From: Mangifera indica
Taxonomy: Eukaryota; Streptophyta; Magnoliopsida; Sapindales; Anacardiaceae
Assembly (NCBI RefSeq): GCF_011075055.1
Contig: NC_058144.1
Location: 10,072,138-10,136,137 of the forward strand
Length of the DNA stretch: 64,000 bases
Reading direction: 5' to 3'
Positions 49,303 to 60,078 of the stretch are shown here, piece by piece. How positions within the stretch are numbered: the first letter of the stretch is position 1; each line of letters opens with the position of its first letter. Made by a program: the position numbers and the translations under genes. Under the pieces are notes generated by a model, which had not been told where the DNA came from, searched no databases, and saw only the letters and a list, made by a program, of their open reading frames with translations.

Positions 49303-50830
49303 TGTAGCACCCATAGGTATGTTTTAGAGATAAATTAGTCATTGTAATATGATCCGAGTCTTTCGAGAGGTTTGACTATATTAAAATTTTAAAGTCAAGA
49401 AAAAGTCAAACATGTGGGATGTTTGTCCCTATTTCTAGGACACCTATCCCTATGAGCTGGCAAATTTGAATTGTGACTGGCATGATTTTCACGATACGTA
49501 TCTTGGAAACACCTATCCCCTAAGTAAGGACAATAATTCCAAGTGTGATCTCAAGCGGTTATTAAACTCTTCATCACATTCTAATAAGGTTAACCCTGCT
49601 TTTCACTACACAAAGAGGAGGGAGACGATTAGAGAGCATTGGAGAGCCGCCAAAGATAGTGGACGCCATGAGATTCTTGCCACACAAAGACTTGAGCAAT
49701 GCCAGAGGAGAGGTAGAAGCACTTTCCTTTCTCTTCATATTTTATGTCATGATTTAGGTGTTATTTGATAGTCCTTATATTTAGGTTGTCGTGTTTTGCA
49801 AAAGATTGACATATGATCTTAAGTAAGAAAACTATGGTAGGGTATTAAGGTTGTGTAACTCATTTTTTATTCATCATGTTTTGCATTGATTCTTGTGTAT
49901 GTTGATATATTGGTGCAAATCTATTTAATTAACACTTGTAATGGAGTCTTAGGATGAATCTGGGTAGTTTGATGGACAAGTCGTCGTAAAAAATGATGTG
50001 GTTTTGCAAGTTGCAATGGCGAGGGATGCTCGTCCTTGTCTGAGAGGAATGGTCATTCATCACAATGAAGAAGATGAAGTTTCACAACATGTGCAGAGGT
50101 AGTTTGGTAATTATCTTGGGTTAAGATGCTAGGATGCATGTAAATGAGGTCAGAGAAGGAATGATCGTCCTATATCCTGAAACGATTGTCCTTTACCAAA
50201 AGGAGAAACAGTCGTTTGATAGCCTGAAGTGGTCATCCCCCACATGTGAAGAGGAACAGTTTTGCCTCACCAAAAGTTAGCACCCATGCTGAGGGTTGGG
50301 AATGAGTTAAGGGTATGAGGCATCTGGGATGTTCGTTTTAGGGATGTAAGAGATGTTCGAAATGTCCATTCCAATTAAGTTAAGGGTACAAGGTATTTGC
50401 GACATCTAGTTTATTAGTGTATGGGTTATAAAAGACATTCAGGATGCCCAGCCTGATTCTCCATTAGGTGTAAAAGGGGTCTAGGATGTCCTACCCGTGA
50501 ACATTATGAGCAAGGGGTTTTTGTTGTAAAAGACATATGAGACATTCACTTAGCAAGTGTCCAAGACGTTAAATCATATAATTAGGGAGACAGTTAGACT
50601 GTCAAGTATCATTCAAAAAATGCATAAATATTTGTATATTTATTGAGTGTTTTTGTCACTCATGTGTTTCTAATTTGTTTGTAGAAAGATATGATGACAG
50701 GATATGTAGGGAGGCTAACAGATGCGTTCATTGATCGTATGGCTACTATAGCAGACAACTCCACTACCTGATTTTATATTATTTTGAGTTTTATTTTAGG
50801 TTATATTATACACACTAATTTGTTTTCAGA
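49303..50830 (+). repeat. Probable Ty3-type LTR fragment related in layout to solo LTRs A and B
   Basis: Starts TGTAGCACCCATAGGTATG, echoing the TGTAATACCC...AGGTAT start of LTR A, followed by a similar 'GTCATT...GTC' opening. Near its end (about 50640-50700) it has the 'GAGTGTTTTTGTCACTC' to 'TTGTAG' passage also seen before the end of LTR A. It holds repeated 'GGATGTTCGT/GGACATTC' motifs and no gene. The right end and a target duplication were not found, so it may be truncated. Confidence 0.5.
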
Positions 50831-51151
50831 ATTTAAGAATTTTGAAAAAAAAATCGTGGATTAATGCTCTTTGGAAGAAAATCAAGGACTTTCCCCATTT
50901 GAAATGATGTAGCCAATAAAACCTAGACACCTGGAGACTCTATCGTCATTTAGCCAGGATAATAGAAAAATCTGGAGGGAAAAAAATTTATATTCATTTA
51001 CTAACAAATGAAAAAGCGCCACGTGTATGAATGATAAACGAAAATTAAAAACAAAAAGAAAGCAAGTGTGTTAAGTTTGTTGGTTTTTCATTTTCCTTGT
51101 TATGAAAGACCACCTTTAATTTTAATTTTAAGACACACACCTTTAATTTTA

Positions 51152-52945
51152 AGGGAAAAGGACTATTTCTCACCCAAATTTTAGCCCAATTTCAAACTCA
51201 CACTTATGAGAGATGAAAAGCTCAAATTCTCACCTATGACCAAACTATCATCCAAATTTTTAGTTAGAGATAGAGATAAAATAATCATTTTACCTATAAA
51301 CTTTAAAATTTTATTATTTCCCCGCTCCAGGTTTTAAAAAATAACACTTTAACCTATCTTCAAAGTTTAAAAAATTTAGATTTCACCCCTACAGTTTGCT
51401 TCCTTCTCTGGCCACCATCGCGACGCATTCTATTGATCTCTCATATTCGGCTACAAAGGATGATGAAAGACGACTAGAGGTGTCGATGGGTCGGGCCAGG
51501 CTGGCTAAGGCTCGGCCCATCGGGCTAATAGGTCGGGCCTAAAGCCCAAACATTGATGGGCTTTTAGGTCGGGCTGACCCATTAATAAATAAAGGCCCAA
51601 GGCCCAGCCCATATAAAAATGGGTCGGGCCAGGCCGGGTTTTAAATATTTTTTAAAAAATTATTTAAAATTTTTAAACATAAATTATTTTTCAAATTATA
51701 AAACATAAATAAACATATATTATGATAATATTCAAATGGATTGAATTCATTTGATACTTGATCTATTTGTAATATTTTGTAATGATAAAATTAAAATTAA
51801 AATAAAATTATAAACACAAATAATTATTATTTATGAATTCATATATCTTCTTAAAGATAATTAATGAGAGAAAATGAGATTAAAAATATAATAAAATAAT
51901 TGAGATTAGAGATTTGTAAATGAAAGTGAAAATGAAGAAAAATTAAATAGGTTTATATAAAAAAATAAATTAATTAAAAAATTGTAAAAAAAAAATAAAG
52001 GCCAAGACTTCTGCTACAAGGTAGAAACCTTATTTCCCTCTACCTAACAAGGCTTCTGCCTTGCGGCAGAAGGCAGAAACACAAGGCAGAAGGCTTCTGC
52101 CAGCAAAAATTTTTTTTAAAAAAATATCTAAACAATATCGTGTCAGGCCGGGCCAACCCATGCGCTTAATATTAAAGCTCGAGGCTCGACCTAATAGGCC
52201 CATAGGCCTAACCCGGCACGCTACAGTGTCGGGTCGGGCTTTCTAGTGTCGTGATTTTTTTCATGCTTCGTGTCGAGCCTCCATTCAACCCGGCTCAATT
52301 GACGTGTCTAAAGACGCCCTTCATCGCTCAAATCTAGATGATGAAACGTCGTCCAGATCTAGAAAAATAGATGAAGGATGGCACTTCGTCATCTAGAGGA
52401 CACAACGAGTGACAAAAGACAAAAAAACGTTGTCCTTTGTCGTCTGGGTGGTGCAATGAAGAGAGATCTCTTCGTTGTGTCGTGTGACGAAGAGATTTCC
52501 GTCTCTTCATCGCACTGTGTGACGAGGAGATGAAGATCTCCTTATCGCACCACCATCATCACACCAGGAGAATGAGGAGGTCAGAGACGATGTCAAAGAC
52601 CACGCCGGAAAATGAAGTTAAAGAGTGGGAATAAAACTGCTTATTTTGAAAGTTATGGGGGACTACTGAATTTAAAAAAATATAGAAACCCTAGGTTTAT
52701 GGGTGAAAATATTACTTTTCAAAGTTTAAAAACTTTAAGTAAAGGCAAAATGTTAGTTTCTAAAACCTGGGGATAGAGAATAATAAATTTTTTAATATAA
52801 ATAGTAAAATGACTATTTTATTTATTCTTTTAACAGAAAAAATTAACAGAAGTTTGACTATAGATGAAAGTTGAAGCTTTTTATCTTTTATAAGTGTGAA
52901 TTTGAAAATAGACTAAAATTTGGATGAAAAATAATCCTTTTCCCC
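51152..52945. mobile_element. Long-TIR Mutator-like MITE, copy 3, containing a nested hAT
   Basis: The ends AGGGAAAAGGACTATTTCTC and (reverse complement) GGGGAAAAGGATTATTTTTC are flanked by a perfect 9-bp duplication TTAATTTTA (51143-51151 and 52946-52954). The inner part (about 52320-52600) has repeated 'GACGAAGAGAT' and 'GTCGTC' motifs. A hAT element sits at 51475-52310. Without it the element is about 960 bp, close to copy 1. Confidence 0.9.
51475..52310. mobile_element. Non-autonomous hAT element nested in the Mutator-like MITE
   Basis: TAGAGGTGTCGATGGGTCGG at the left and TAGACACGTCAATTGAGCCGG on the other strand at the right form terminal inverted repeats. The flanks are AAGACGAC (51467-51474) and AAGACGCC (52311-52318), an 8-bp duplication with one mismatch. 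The subterminal parts are rich in 'GGGTCGGGCC' and 'AGGCCC'. The core is AT-rich without transposase. An 'AAGGCAGAAGGCTTCTGCC' near-palindrome lies at about 52080-52100. Confidence 0.87.
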
Positions 52946-53011
52946 TTAATTTTAATTTAATGACAGGTGGATACAATTGAATTGTGAATAGGTTAAGAAT
53001 TACACAAGAAT

Positions 53012-53400
53012 GTGTTCATGGCACACCTCTCTACGAAAAATAAACACCATGAATTTTGTGCCGACAGGTTTGACCAAAACTCACGTTATTCCTATTTTGA
53101 CCTCACTGACTTAGCACTATCCAAATGTACGCCGCGCCCCGAATCCGGAGCCCCGGACCCACACCCAGACAACACAGTCACTGTGAGGAGCGTGATGCTT
53201 CCTGCGGGCCGCTCTCTTTCTTATCTTCAACCTACAAGACTCTTTCTCTTTTTTAAATGTTTTACTGCCACTCTCTGTCCGGCGCCGTTTTTCTTCTTCG
53301 GCTCCAGAAATCCAGCTCGGCTTCACTTCCATTTTCAGATTTTTCCTTTTTCCTCCCACTTTCTCTATTATTTCCTCCAATTGTATCATGGTTAAATACA
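53012..53400 (+). other. Leader-like GC/CT-rich island with an untestable short frame
   Basis: A 127-codon frame opens at 53012, but its composition (Pro/Phe-rich, CT-rich DNA) looks like a plant 5' leader rather than a protein. The segment at 53125-53330 is much more GC-rich than its surroundings, and an ATG at 53390 opens only a dozen codons. It could be the relic promoter and leader of a lost gene. Confidence 0.3.
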
Positions 53401-53739
53401 AATCAAACCGATCCCTAGCATCAATTATTTAAATTTCACTTAAATAAAAAATAATTTAATTTGAGTTTGATTTAAATTTATTAAATTAAAATTAAAAATA
53501 ATCAGAAACGATAAATCTTTATAAAAAAAGAAAAAAATCTAAATAACAATAGCACTACAATAATAACAACAATAATAATGACAATAACATCTTAGACTAC
53601 GTAAAAGAACTTTTTAATGTGATTCATTCGCTCTGTGGCCATATTTTAAACTCGAAATTAAATTTTAACTTTTCTGTAATTTAAATTGATTATACTCACT
53701 TTACATTTCTTTCTCTAATCCGCTCTAATAACACAAAAT

Positions 53740-53929
53740 TTAAGGGTATTTTGGTCTTTTAGTTGATAAAGTAAAATAATCATTATAAGTGGAAGAGATT
53801 ATGGTCATTTTAATAAATAAAAGGTAAAATAATTATTTAAACTATAAACTAATAAAAAGGATTAATTTTAATATCTGATAAATGATAAATGATAATTTTA
53901 ATATCCAATAAGGGAATAAGTCTTTGGCC
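53740..53929. mobile_element. Fragment of the Mutator-like MITE (right TIR only)
   Basis: GGGAATAAGTCTTTGGCC at 53912-53929 matches the right terminal repeat of the family. An 'AAGGGTATTTTGGTC' block near 53740 may be the subterminal part of a decayed left side. No target duplication was found. Confidence 0.45.
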
Positions 53930-54296
53930 TATATTATATATATAAAAAAAAATGTTTATAGTTTTGTTGCATCAATTTATTTTAAAAACAAGATGAATTA
54001 GTAAAAAATTGACTTTGGGGTTTTTAATATTATATAACAAATTAGATTACTTACCCACCTTTACATTAACTTTAAAATAACATTTTACCCGTCCCAACTG
54101 AACAACTGTGTCCCACAAATTCCTCAATCTTATCCGGACCCAAACTATTGTTTGTCGTTTTGTAAACAATATTAAGGAAATAAATTAATTTTTTTAATTT
54201 TGTTTTTTTAAATTTACTTAAATATTTTTTAAGACTTGATGAAAAATATAAAATTTAAGATTTATAAATATGATAGTACAATATTTTTTTTTTAAT
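53930..54296. other. AT-rich intergenic DNA
   Basis: Nothing recognised between two members of the Mutator-like MITE family. The segment at 54090-54160 is slightly less AT-rich but has no frame of note. Confidence 0.5.
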
Positions 54297-55036
54297 GGAC
54301 AAAAGGCTTATTCCCATTTAAGGTAAGGTAAAATATCGAACTGTCTTCCTCTAACTTTAAAAAACTCAAACACTTATTTATAATTAAATTTTTATTAAAA
54401 ATTTCAGTTAAAATTAGAGATAAAACTATCATTTATTAAAAAAATTAAAGTTTTATTATATTTTTTTACTATATTTAAAAATCTTATATTTTCCTCAAAT
54501 TTAAAGTTTGAAAAGTAACAAAAACTCTCTAGGGTTTATTCTTCTTCCTTCAACACTGATTTCTCTTTTTTGACCATCGATCATCCTCCCTCCCCTTTTA
54601 TCTCTCCCTCTAGTCTCTCTCTTTTGTCTCTCTGGCCGTCTTCAATCAAAGACAAAGATGAACGGTCTTCGTATTTGTCTTCATCTCTGATCGAAGGTAA
54701 CCAGAGAGACAAGAGAGAGAGATTGGAGGGAAAGATAAGGGGAGAGAGTGAATGATTAACTACTAAAGAAAAAGAAATCAATGTCAGAGAAAGAGAAACA
54801 AACCTTATAAGGTGTTGTCACTTTTCAAACTTTAAAATGGAGAAATTAAATTTTTAAATATAAAGAAAAAAATGTAATAAAATTTTAATTTTTTTAAATT
54901 TTTAGTGAATAATAGTTTTATCTTTAACTTTAACTAAAATTTTTAATAAAAATTTTATTATAAATAAGTGTTTAAATTTTAAAAAATTAAAAAATAAGAT
55001 TTTATTATATCTTGACTCAAAATAAATCTTTTGTTT
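54297..55036. mobile_element. Long-TIR Mutator-like MITE, copy 4
   Basis: The left end GGACAAAAGGCTTATTCCC matches the family terminus. The right end read on the other strand (AACAAAAGATTTATTTTGAG) is more decayed. Long inverted similarity is visible in the 'ATAAATAAGTGTTTAAATT' and 'AAACTATCATTTATTAAAA' parts. The interior contains a local inverted pair of 'CTCTCTCTTTTGTCTCTCTGG' and its complement (about 54615-54720). Flanking T-runs hide the target duplication, so the ends are accurate to only a few bases. Confidence 0.7.
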
Positions 55037-55039
55037 TTT

Positions 55040-56422
55040 TTCATAAATATCTCTGCCGGAAAGTATTTGTTGGAAGTATTTCCTGACTAAATTATGGAGG
55101 CAATATTGGAAGGGCGTGAGGCCCGTGACCACGGCATCATCATAGTTCCTACGCTTTATTGCTGTTTGTGTGGAATTTGAGGGCTCGAGATTCCCTGTGA
55201 TCACCATTTCCGGTGTGTGTCGTTTATAACACGTGTTTTGTGTGCTGTCGGCAGACATGCTTTAAATACTAAGTAAATAATGTTTCAGACAATTCTGACA
55301 AAGACGAATATAATCATTACCTGAAAAAAGAAAATTCATTTGAATATGATATTAATATTAAAATATTTTATTAAAGGATAAGGACGTTTGAAGATATCTT
55401 TGATTGGATTGTCCAAATATAAATTTTTATTAAAAAATTAAATTTTAAATTTTTTAATAAATAACTTATATAATTATCATATTTTTTATTATAATAAAAT
55501 TATATATATAATTTTATAATTTTAAATTAAAAATAAAATAATATCTAACTATATAATAATATATTATTTATATATTTAAATTATGTATAAAAAATATACA
55601 TAATATTATTTTTATTTAAAATATTATATTATATTTATCTAAACTTTTTAATAATAGATTTTAAAAGTTTCATTGTTCTTATAAAAAAGTTTAAATTTGT
55701 ATATTTCTTTAATAAAAATTTAAAATATTAAATCCATCCAATTAAATATAAATTGATTTTATATCCCCCAACATTAAATCACAAATTGAATAAAAATTTA
55801 AATGACAGTATATGTAATAAAATTCAGAGTAATTAAGTTCAATTCTTAGTTATCTTCCAAATTTATTGATGACTATTTCTCAAACAATATTTTGAGGAAA
55901 AGATAAATTTATATCCTTTTGATTTAAAATTTTAAAACTTTATTTATCATCTAATTTTATTAATAAATTTTATTACATGAAACGTTACAAATATAAGATA
56001 AAAAAACACAAATTCAAAAAATATTTAACATGTATAATTTTTTTATCCATAATATTTACACATGTATTCTTTTCCATTTTTTTTATTTTCACATTTTTAA
56101 AAATAAATGTTAACGTCTTTTCGACTCCTCTTTCTTGTACTTTTTTATTTTCAATAATATACTAATATAGCTCTTCTTTTTTTTTTTTCTACTCATTTTT
56201 TAATAATTGTCAAATTATTTTATTCTCTTCTTTCTCTTACTTATTTATTTTCAATTCAATTAAATATAAATGTGAGGTTATTAAGAGATTTTATAAAAAA
56301 TTAAAAAATATAAACGTTGTAGTAAAGATGATTTGAAGAGAATGATAACCAATAATATTTGTGGTAAAAGTTAAAAGAGAATTATGGTTGATGAGTTCGA
56401 GAAGAAAAATGAGAGACAATTG
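55040..56422. other. AT-rich intergenic DNA with one less AT-rich island
   Basis: 55050-55260 is of more balanced composition and holds an isolated minus-strand frame (ATG at 55258). That frame runs into AT-rich text and matches no family I recognise. 55330-56420 is very AT-rich with no signal. Confidence 0.4.
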
Positions 56423-56430
56423 GTTGGTTA

Positions 56431-57269
56431 TAGGGATGGTAATTTGGACCCGATTTTAGGGGTTTAACTCTCCCCGACCGTAAAAGAGAGGGAATTTCCA
56501 GATAAAAACGGATAAAGGGGCAGAAATGGGGATGAAAAAATCTCCATAATCAGGGACGGGGATACACATGTCCCCGCCCCTCCCCTCCCCACCCCATAAA
56601 TCTAATATATTAATATAATAATTTCTAAATTATTAAATTCTATAAATTTGTACATTATGATTTATTAAAACTATAACTTTAATTTTACTAATTTTTGAAT
56701 TATCAATTATCAGCTTTTACTAATTTCTGAACTATTAATCTAATATATTAAAAAAACCCTAGAATTTCATTATCATAAAATGCAAATGCACCAAATTAAT
56801 TCTATTTCAACTTCAAAACTTAGTCAGTCAATCCATTAGGTTTTACACAAAAAAATAAATTATAAACTTGATAAAATCAATTGAAGTGAATAAAAAGTGT
56901 TAAATTTAATGTTATTATAAAATTACCCTAAATTACATACATGAAGAGCTACTAATGAAAAAATTGATTATTGCATATTGTTAGATTTTATGAAAACTTT
57001 GTATTTGAACTAAAATAATAATGAATATTTTGTAGCTCTTGTAGCAAGTGATATTTTGGGAGAATATGATTTATTTTATTTATTGAAATACATAAAGGAA
57101 TTAAGATTTATATTTGCAGATATGGGGAGAGGATTTTTCCTCGAGAGGACGGGACGAGGATGGAGAGGAGATTTTTTCCCACGGGGACGGGGACGGGGAT
57201 TATTTGTTATCCCCGTAACGGGGACGGGGATTGATATCCCCTCCCCACCCCTCCCCATTGCCATTCCCA
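56431..57269. mobile_element. Non-autonomous hAT element with G-rich ends
   Basis: TAGGGATGGTAAT at the left and TGGGAATGGCAAT on the other strand at the right, flanked by GTTGGTTA (56423-56430) and GTTGGTCA (57270-57277), an 8-bp duplication with one mismatch. Both ends carry 'GGGGACGGGGA' runs (C-rich at about 56570-56595, G-rich at about 57120-57230). The core is AT-rich and non-coding. Confidence 0.85.
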
Positions 57270-57277
57270 GTTGGTCA

Positions 57278-58191
57278 CCAAGAAATAAAAACTAAAACTT
57301 TTTAAAGAAATATAATAAATTATAATTATTAAAAGATATATTAATAAATTAAATATTATTAAAGGATAAATTAATCATTTAATTTTTTATTTTTATAGAG
57401 GTAATTTTGTAATTTTACTAAATTTAAAGACAAATTAGTAATTAAAAAATTGTTTTAAATGATGAAAACATTTTTGCCATTATATTAATAAATAAATGAT
57501 AAGATTTGTTGTTTAATGGAATCAGGAAGAGTTAGTTGGTATAATTTTTTTATTAATATATTATCATGAAAGTAATAAGAAAAATTATTTAAAATTAAAA
57601 ATAAAATTATGTACACTAAAAATAAGTATATTATTGTTATTATATAATTAAATAATTTTAAATGATTAAATAACTATTTTACACTTAACGTTTAATGAAA
57701 TAACATATTTTTATATTTTAAGTTTGAGAAAATAATTTTTTCACTTATATATCAAAGTTAACAAATAGTTTTAATAATTAAATCATCTTTATGTCATTTT
57801 GTTTATATATTATAACAAAACTATAATTAAGTATTATTTTGTCTAGAAGGTTTAAAATATTATAATAATATCTTTAGCAATGCCATAGGACAAATAAATA
57901 TTGTTCTTATTTTGTTTCAAAAATTATCAAATTAAAATATATATATCTTGACAATATAGCTATAGCCCTAATAATTTGAAATATAATATTTACACTCCTA
58001 ATTCGGTGTCTTTTGATGGTGTAATTGTTATTTTTAAAACTATAAAGAGATATATTAAAATTAAAAAAAAAAAACACCTCTAACTTTTTTGAATTGATAG
58101 TTGCTCTTAAAAATTTCATTATCATCTATGAAAATTTTAAAAATTACAATTTGTCCATAATATACAATTATACATAATTGACACACCTATA
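57278..58191. other. Very AT-rich intergenic DNA
   Basis: No gene, repeat end or regulatory signal was recognised between the two hAT elements. Confidence 0.5.
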
Positions 58192-58199
58192 TCTATATC

Positions 58200-58632
58200 T
58201 AGAGATGGCAAATGGGGCAGTTCAACCCACAACTGGGCACATGCATGGTTTTTTTGGTCCAACTTGCTTAGGTCTAACATGGAAAATCTTTTAGGTAGTT
58301 CAGTATTGTTGGATTATTTTTTAAATTGAACTTTTTGGATGAGGCGACCTATTTGGTACAATTCATTACTGTATCGGATAAAAATAATAATAAAAAATAT
58401 TTTACATAATTAAAAAAATAAAAAGTTATTTTCTAGGTTGACACACACAAGGCTCATGAGTTTGCCTGTTAAGGGCCTATGAGAGCGTGATTTGAAGGGT
58501 GATCTTGAGATTTTTCCAAGTTAACCTAACATGAAAGCTCCCCAAATGGTAGGCCTCAGCATGATTCGACACGTGGCCTTGGTGGATCATCTCAAGATCA
58601 GCCTGACCTGACTTGATCTATTATCACCTTTA
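58200..58632. mobile_element. Small non-autonomous hAT element
   Basis: A perfect 8-bp duplication TCTATATC (58192-58199 and 58633-58640) flanks 433 bp. The left end is TAGAGATGGCAAATGG; the right end on the other strand, TAAAGGTGATAATAG, is an imperfect match. No coding. Confidence 0.8.
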
Positions 58633-58866
58633 TCTATATCCATATTATAATTCTTTTATTATTTTTAATTAAAATTAATATAAAATAAGATATATTAATT
58701 GTTATAAAAAAAATTTAAAAACAAAGTGTAATCTATTTGATGGCTTTTTTGTTTTTATTAAAAAATTAACAATTTTTGTTAACGAATTTGAGAAAAAGAA
58801 TAAGAGATTGATTTTTCTTAAATTAAAAAGAAAAAAAAATATTAAATAAAACCAATAAAAACATAA

Positions 58867-59669
58867 GGCTAAAATACTTGTTCCCACTTAAAGTATAGTA
58901 AAATCTTAAAGTTTTATCTTTCAATTTTTAAAAACCTAAATATCTATTTATAAGGTAAAATTTATTAAAATTTTTTGTTAGGGTTAAGGGTAAAATTATT
59001 ATTTAATAATAATATTTAAAAAAATAAAAATTTATATCATTTGTCCCCCTTAATTTAGAAAACTAACAATTTTTCTTCAAAAGTAATTTTGAAAAATGAT
59101 ATTTTCCTCTTACCTAAGGTTTCAAATTTTGTTAGCAAATTTCTGGTGAATGACGGTCAATCTCTCTCTGACTAACAATATTTGGATTCGATAGAATTCA
59201 TATAAAATCTAAATAAAAAGTGGAAACTCTTCATTTACATTTTCATCATCTAAAAGAAGTTAACTTTATTTGAATGACGATGATGATCCAGATGAAGAGT
59301 TTCAATTTTTTATCTGAATTTTATCGAATCTAAATTTCGTTGGTCAGAGGAAAAACATTGAAAGGAGAGAAATCATTAGGAGGGAGAGAGATCAATCGTC
59401 ATTCATGGACAAAATTTATAACCCTAAATAAGAAAAAAATATCACTTTTTAAAATTTAATTTTAAAAAAAAATTATTAATTTTTTAAATTAAAAAAATAA
59501 AATAATATAAATTTTTATTTTTTAAATATTATTATTAAATAATAATTTTATCTTTAAATCTGGTTAAAATTTTAAAATTTTTATTAATAAATAGATTCTT
59601 AGAATTCACAAAATTAAAGAATAAAACTTTGATTTCCACTACACCATGATGGAAATAAGTCTTTTGGCC
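58867..59669. mobile_element. Long-TIR Mutator-like MITE, copy 5
   Basis: Starts GGCTAAAATACTTGTTCCC, and its right end read on the other strand is GGCCAAAAGACTTATTTCC. The flanks AAAACATAA (58858-58866) and AAAACACAA (59670-59678) are a 9-bp duplication with one mismatch. The interior holds a pair of inverted 'GATGAAAATG'-like and 'GATGATCCAGATGAAGAG' motifs but no gene. It ends about 410 bp before the formate dehydrogenase start codon. Confidence 0.87.
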
Positions 59670-59678
59670 AAAACACAA

Positions 59679-60078
59679 TAAAACGTAATTATTGAAACCC
59701 ACCTAAATTAATTAAAGTGATACTTAAGAGCGGTGAAGAACAAATTGAAATTCTCCACGTAAACCATATGGTCCCACTAATGAGTGGAAGCGGGTGCGTG
59801 GGCCATCCCTCCCTGCATTATTTGGGAGAGGTTCATGCATCATGGTTACATTAATGGCGTAATACATCTTTTTAATCCAAAAAGCAAATGACGACAAACA
59901 ATCTTCTATTTTTTTTTCAACCAGAGGGAGTAAGAAAATACTTTTACCTCTCCATTATTGACAGCAAGTCAAATCTCTAATCTCTAATCTCTAATCTCTA
60001 ATCTCGGTAGTGTATAAAGCATAAGAGTGGCAAAGTAGACATGAGGTAAATTGTTGCAAACCTTCAGAGAAATCAGAT
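59679..60078 (+). promoter_or_regulatory. Formate dehydrogenase promoter and 5' leader
   Basis: Contains a 'GTGGGCCATCCC' element (about 59799), which resembles the TGGGCC (site II-like) boxes common in plant genes for mitochondrial proteins, and a CATGCATCATGG stretch (about 59833). Four tandem TCTCTAA units (59974-60001) lie in the likely leader. The Mutator-like MITE ends at its left edge. Assignment of regulatory function is inference. Confidence 0.45.

Noticed and set aside
49466..49768. A 100-codon frame with balanced composition
   Set aside because: It lies inside the LTR-like sequence starting at 49303 and shows no recognisable domain. It is probably chance.
49303..50830. Calling this a third copy of the solo LTR A/B family
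   Set aside because: Only layout and short passages agree. The sequence is clearly different and no right end was found, so only a related LTR type is suggested.
54902..55258. A 118-codon minus-strand frame with a polar N-terminus
   Set aside because: Its C-terminal half is Lys/Phe/Ile-rich text from the AT-rich Mutator-like terminus, and there is no family match or splice support.
57056..57295. Plus-strand Gly/Arg-rich and minus-strand Pro/Arg-rich frames
   Set aside because: They come from the GGGGACGG-type ends of the hAT element at 56431-57269.
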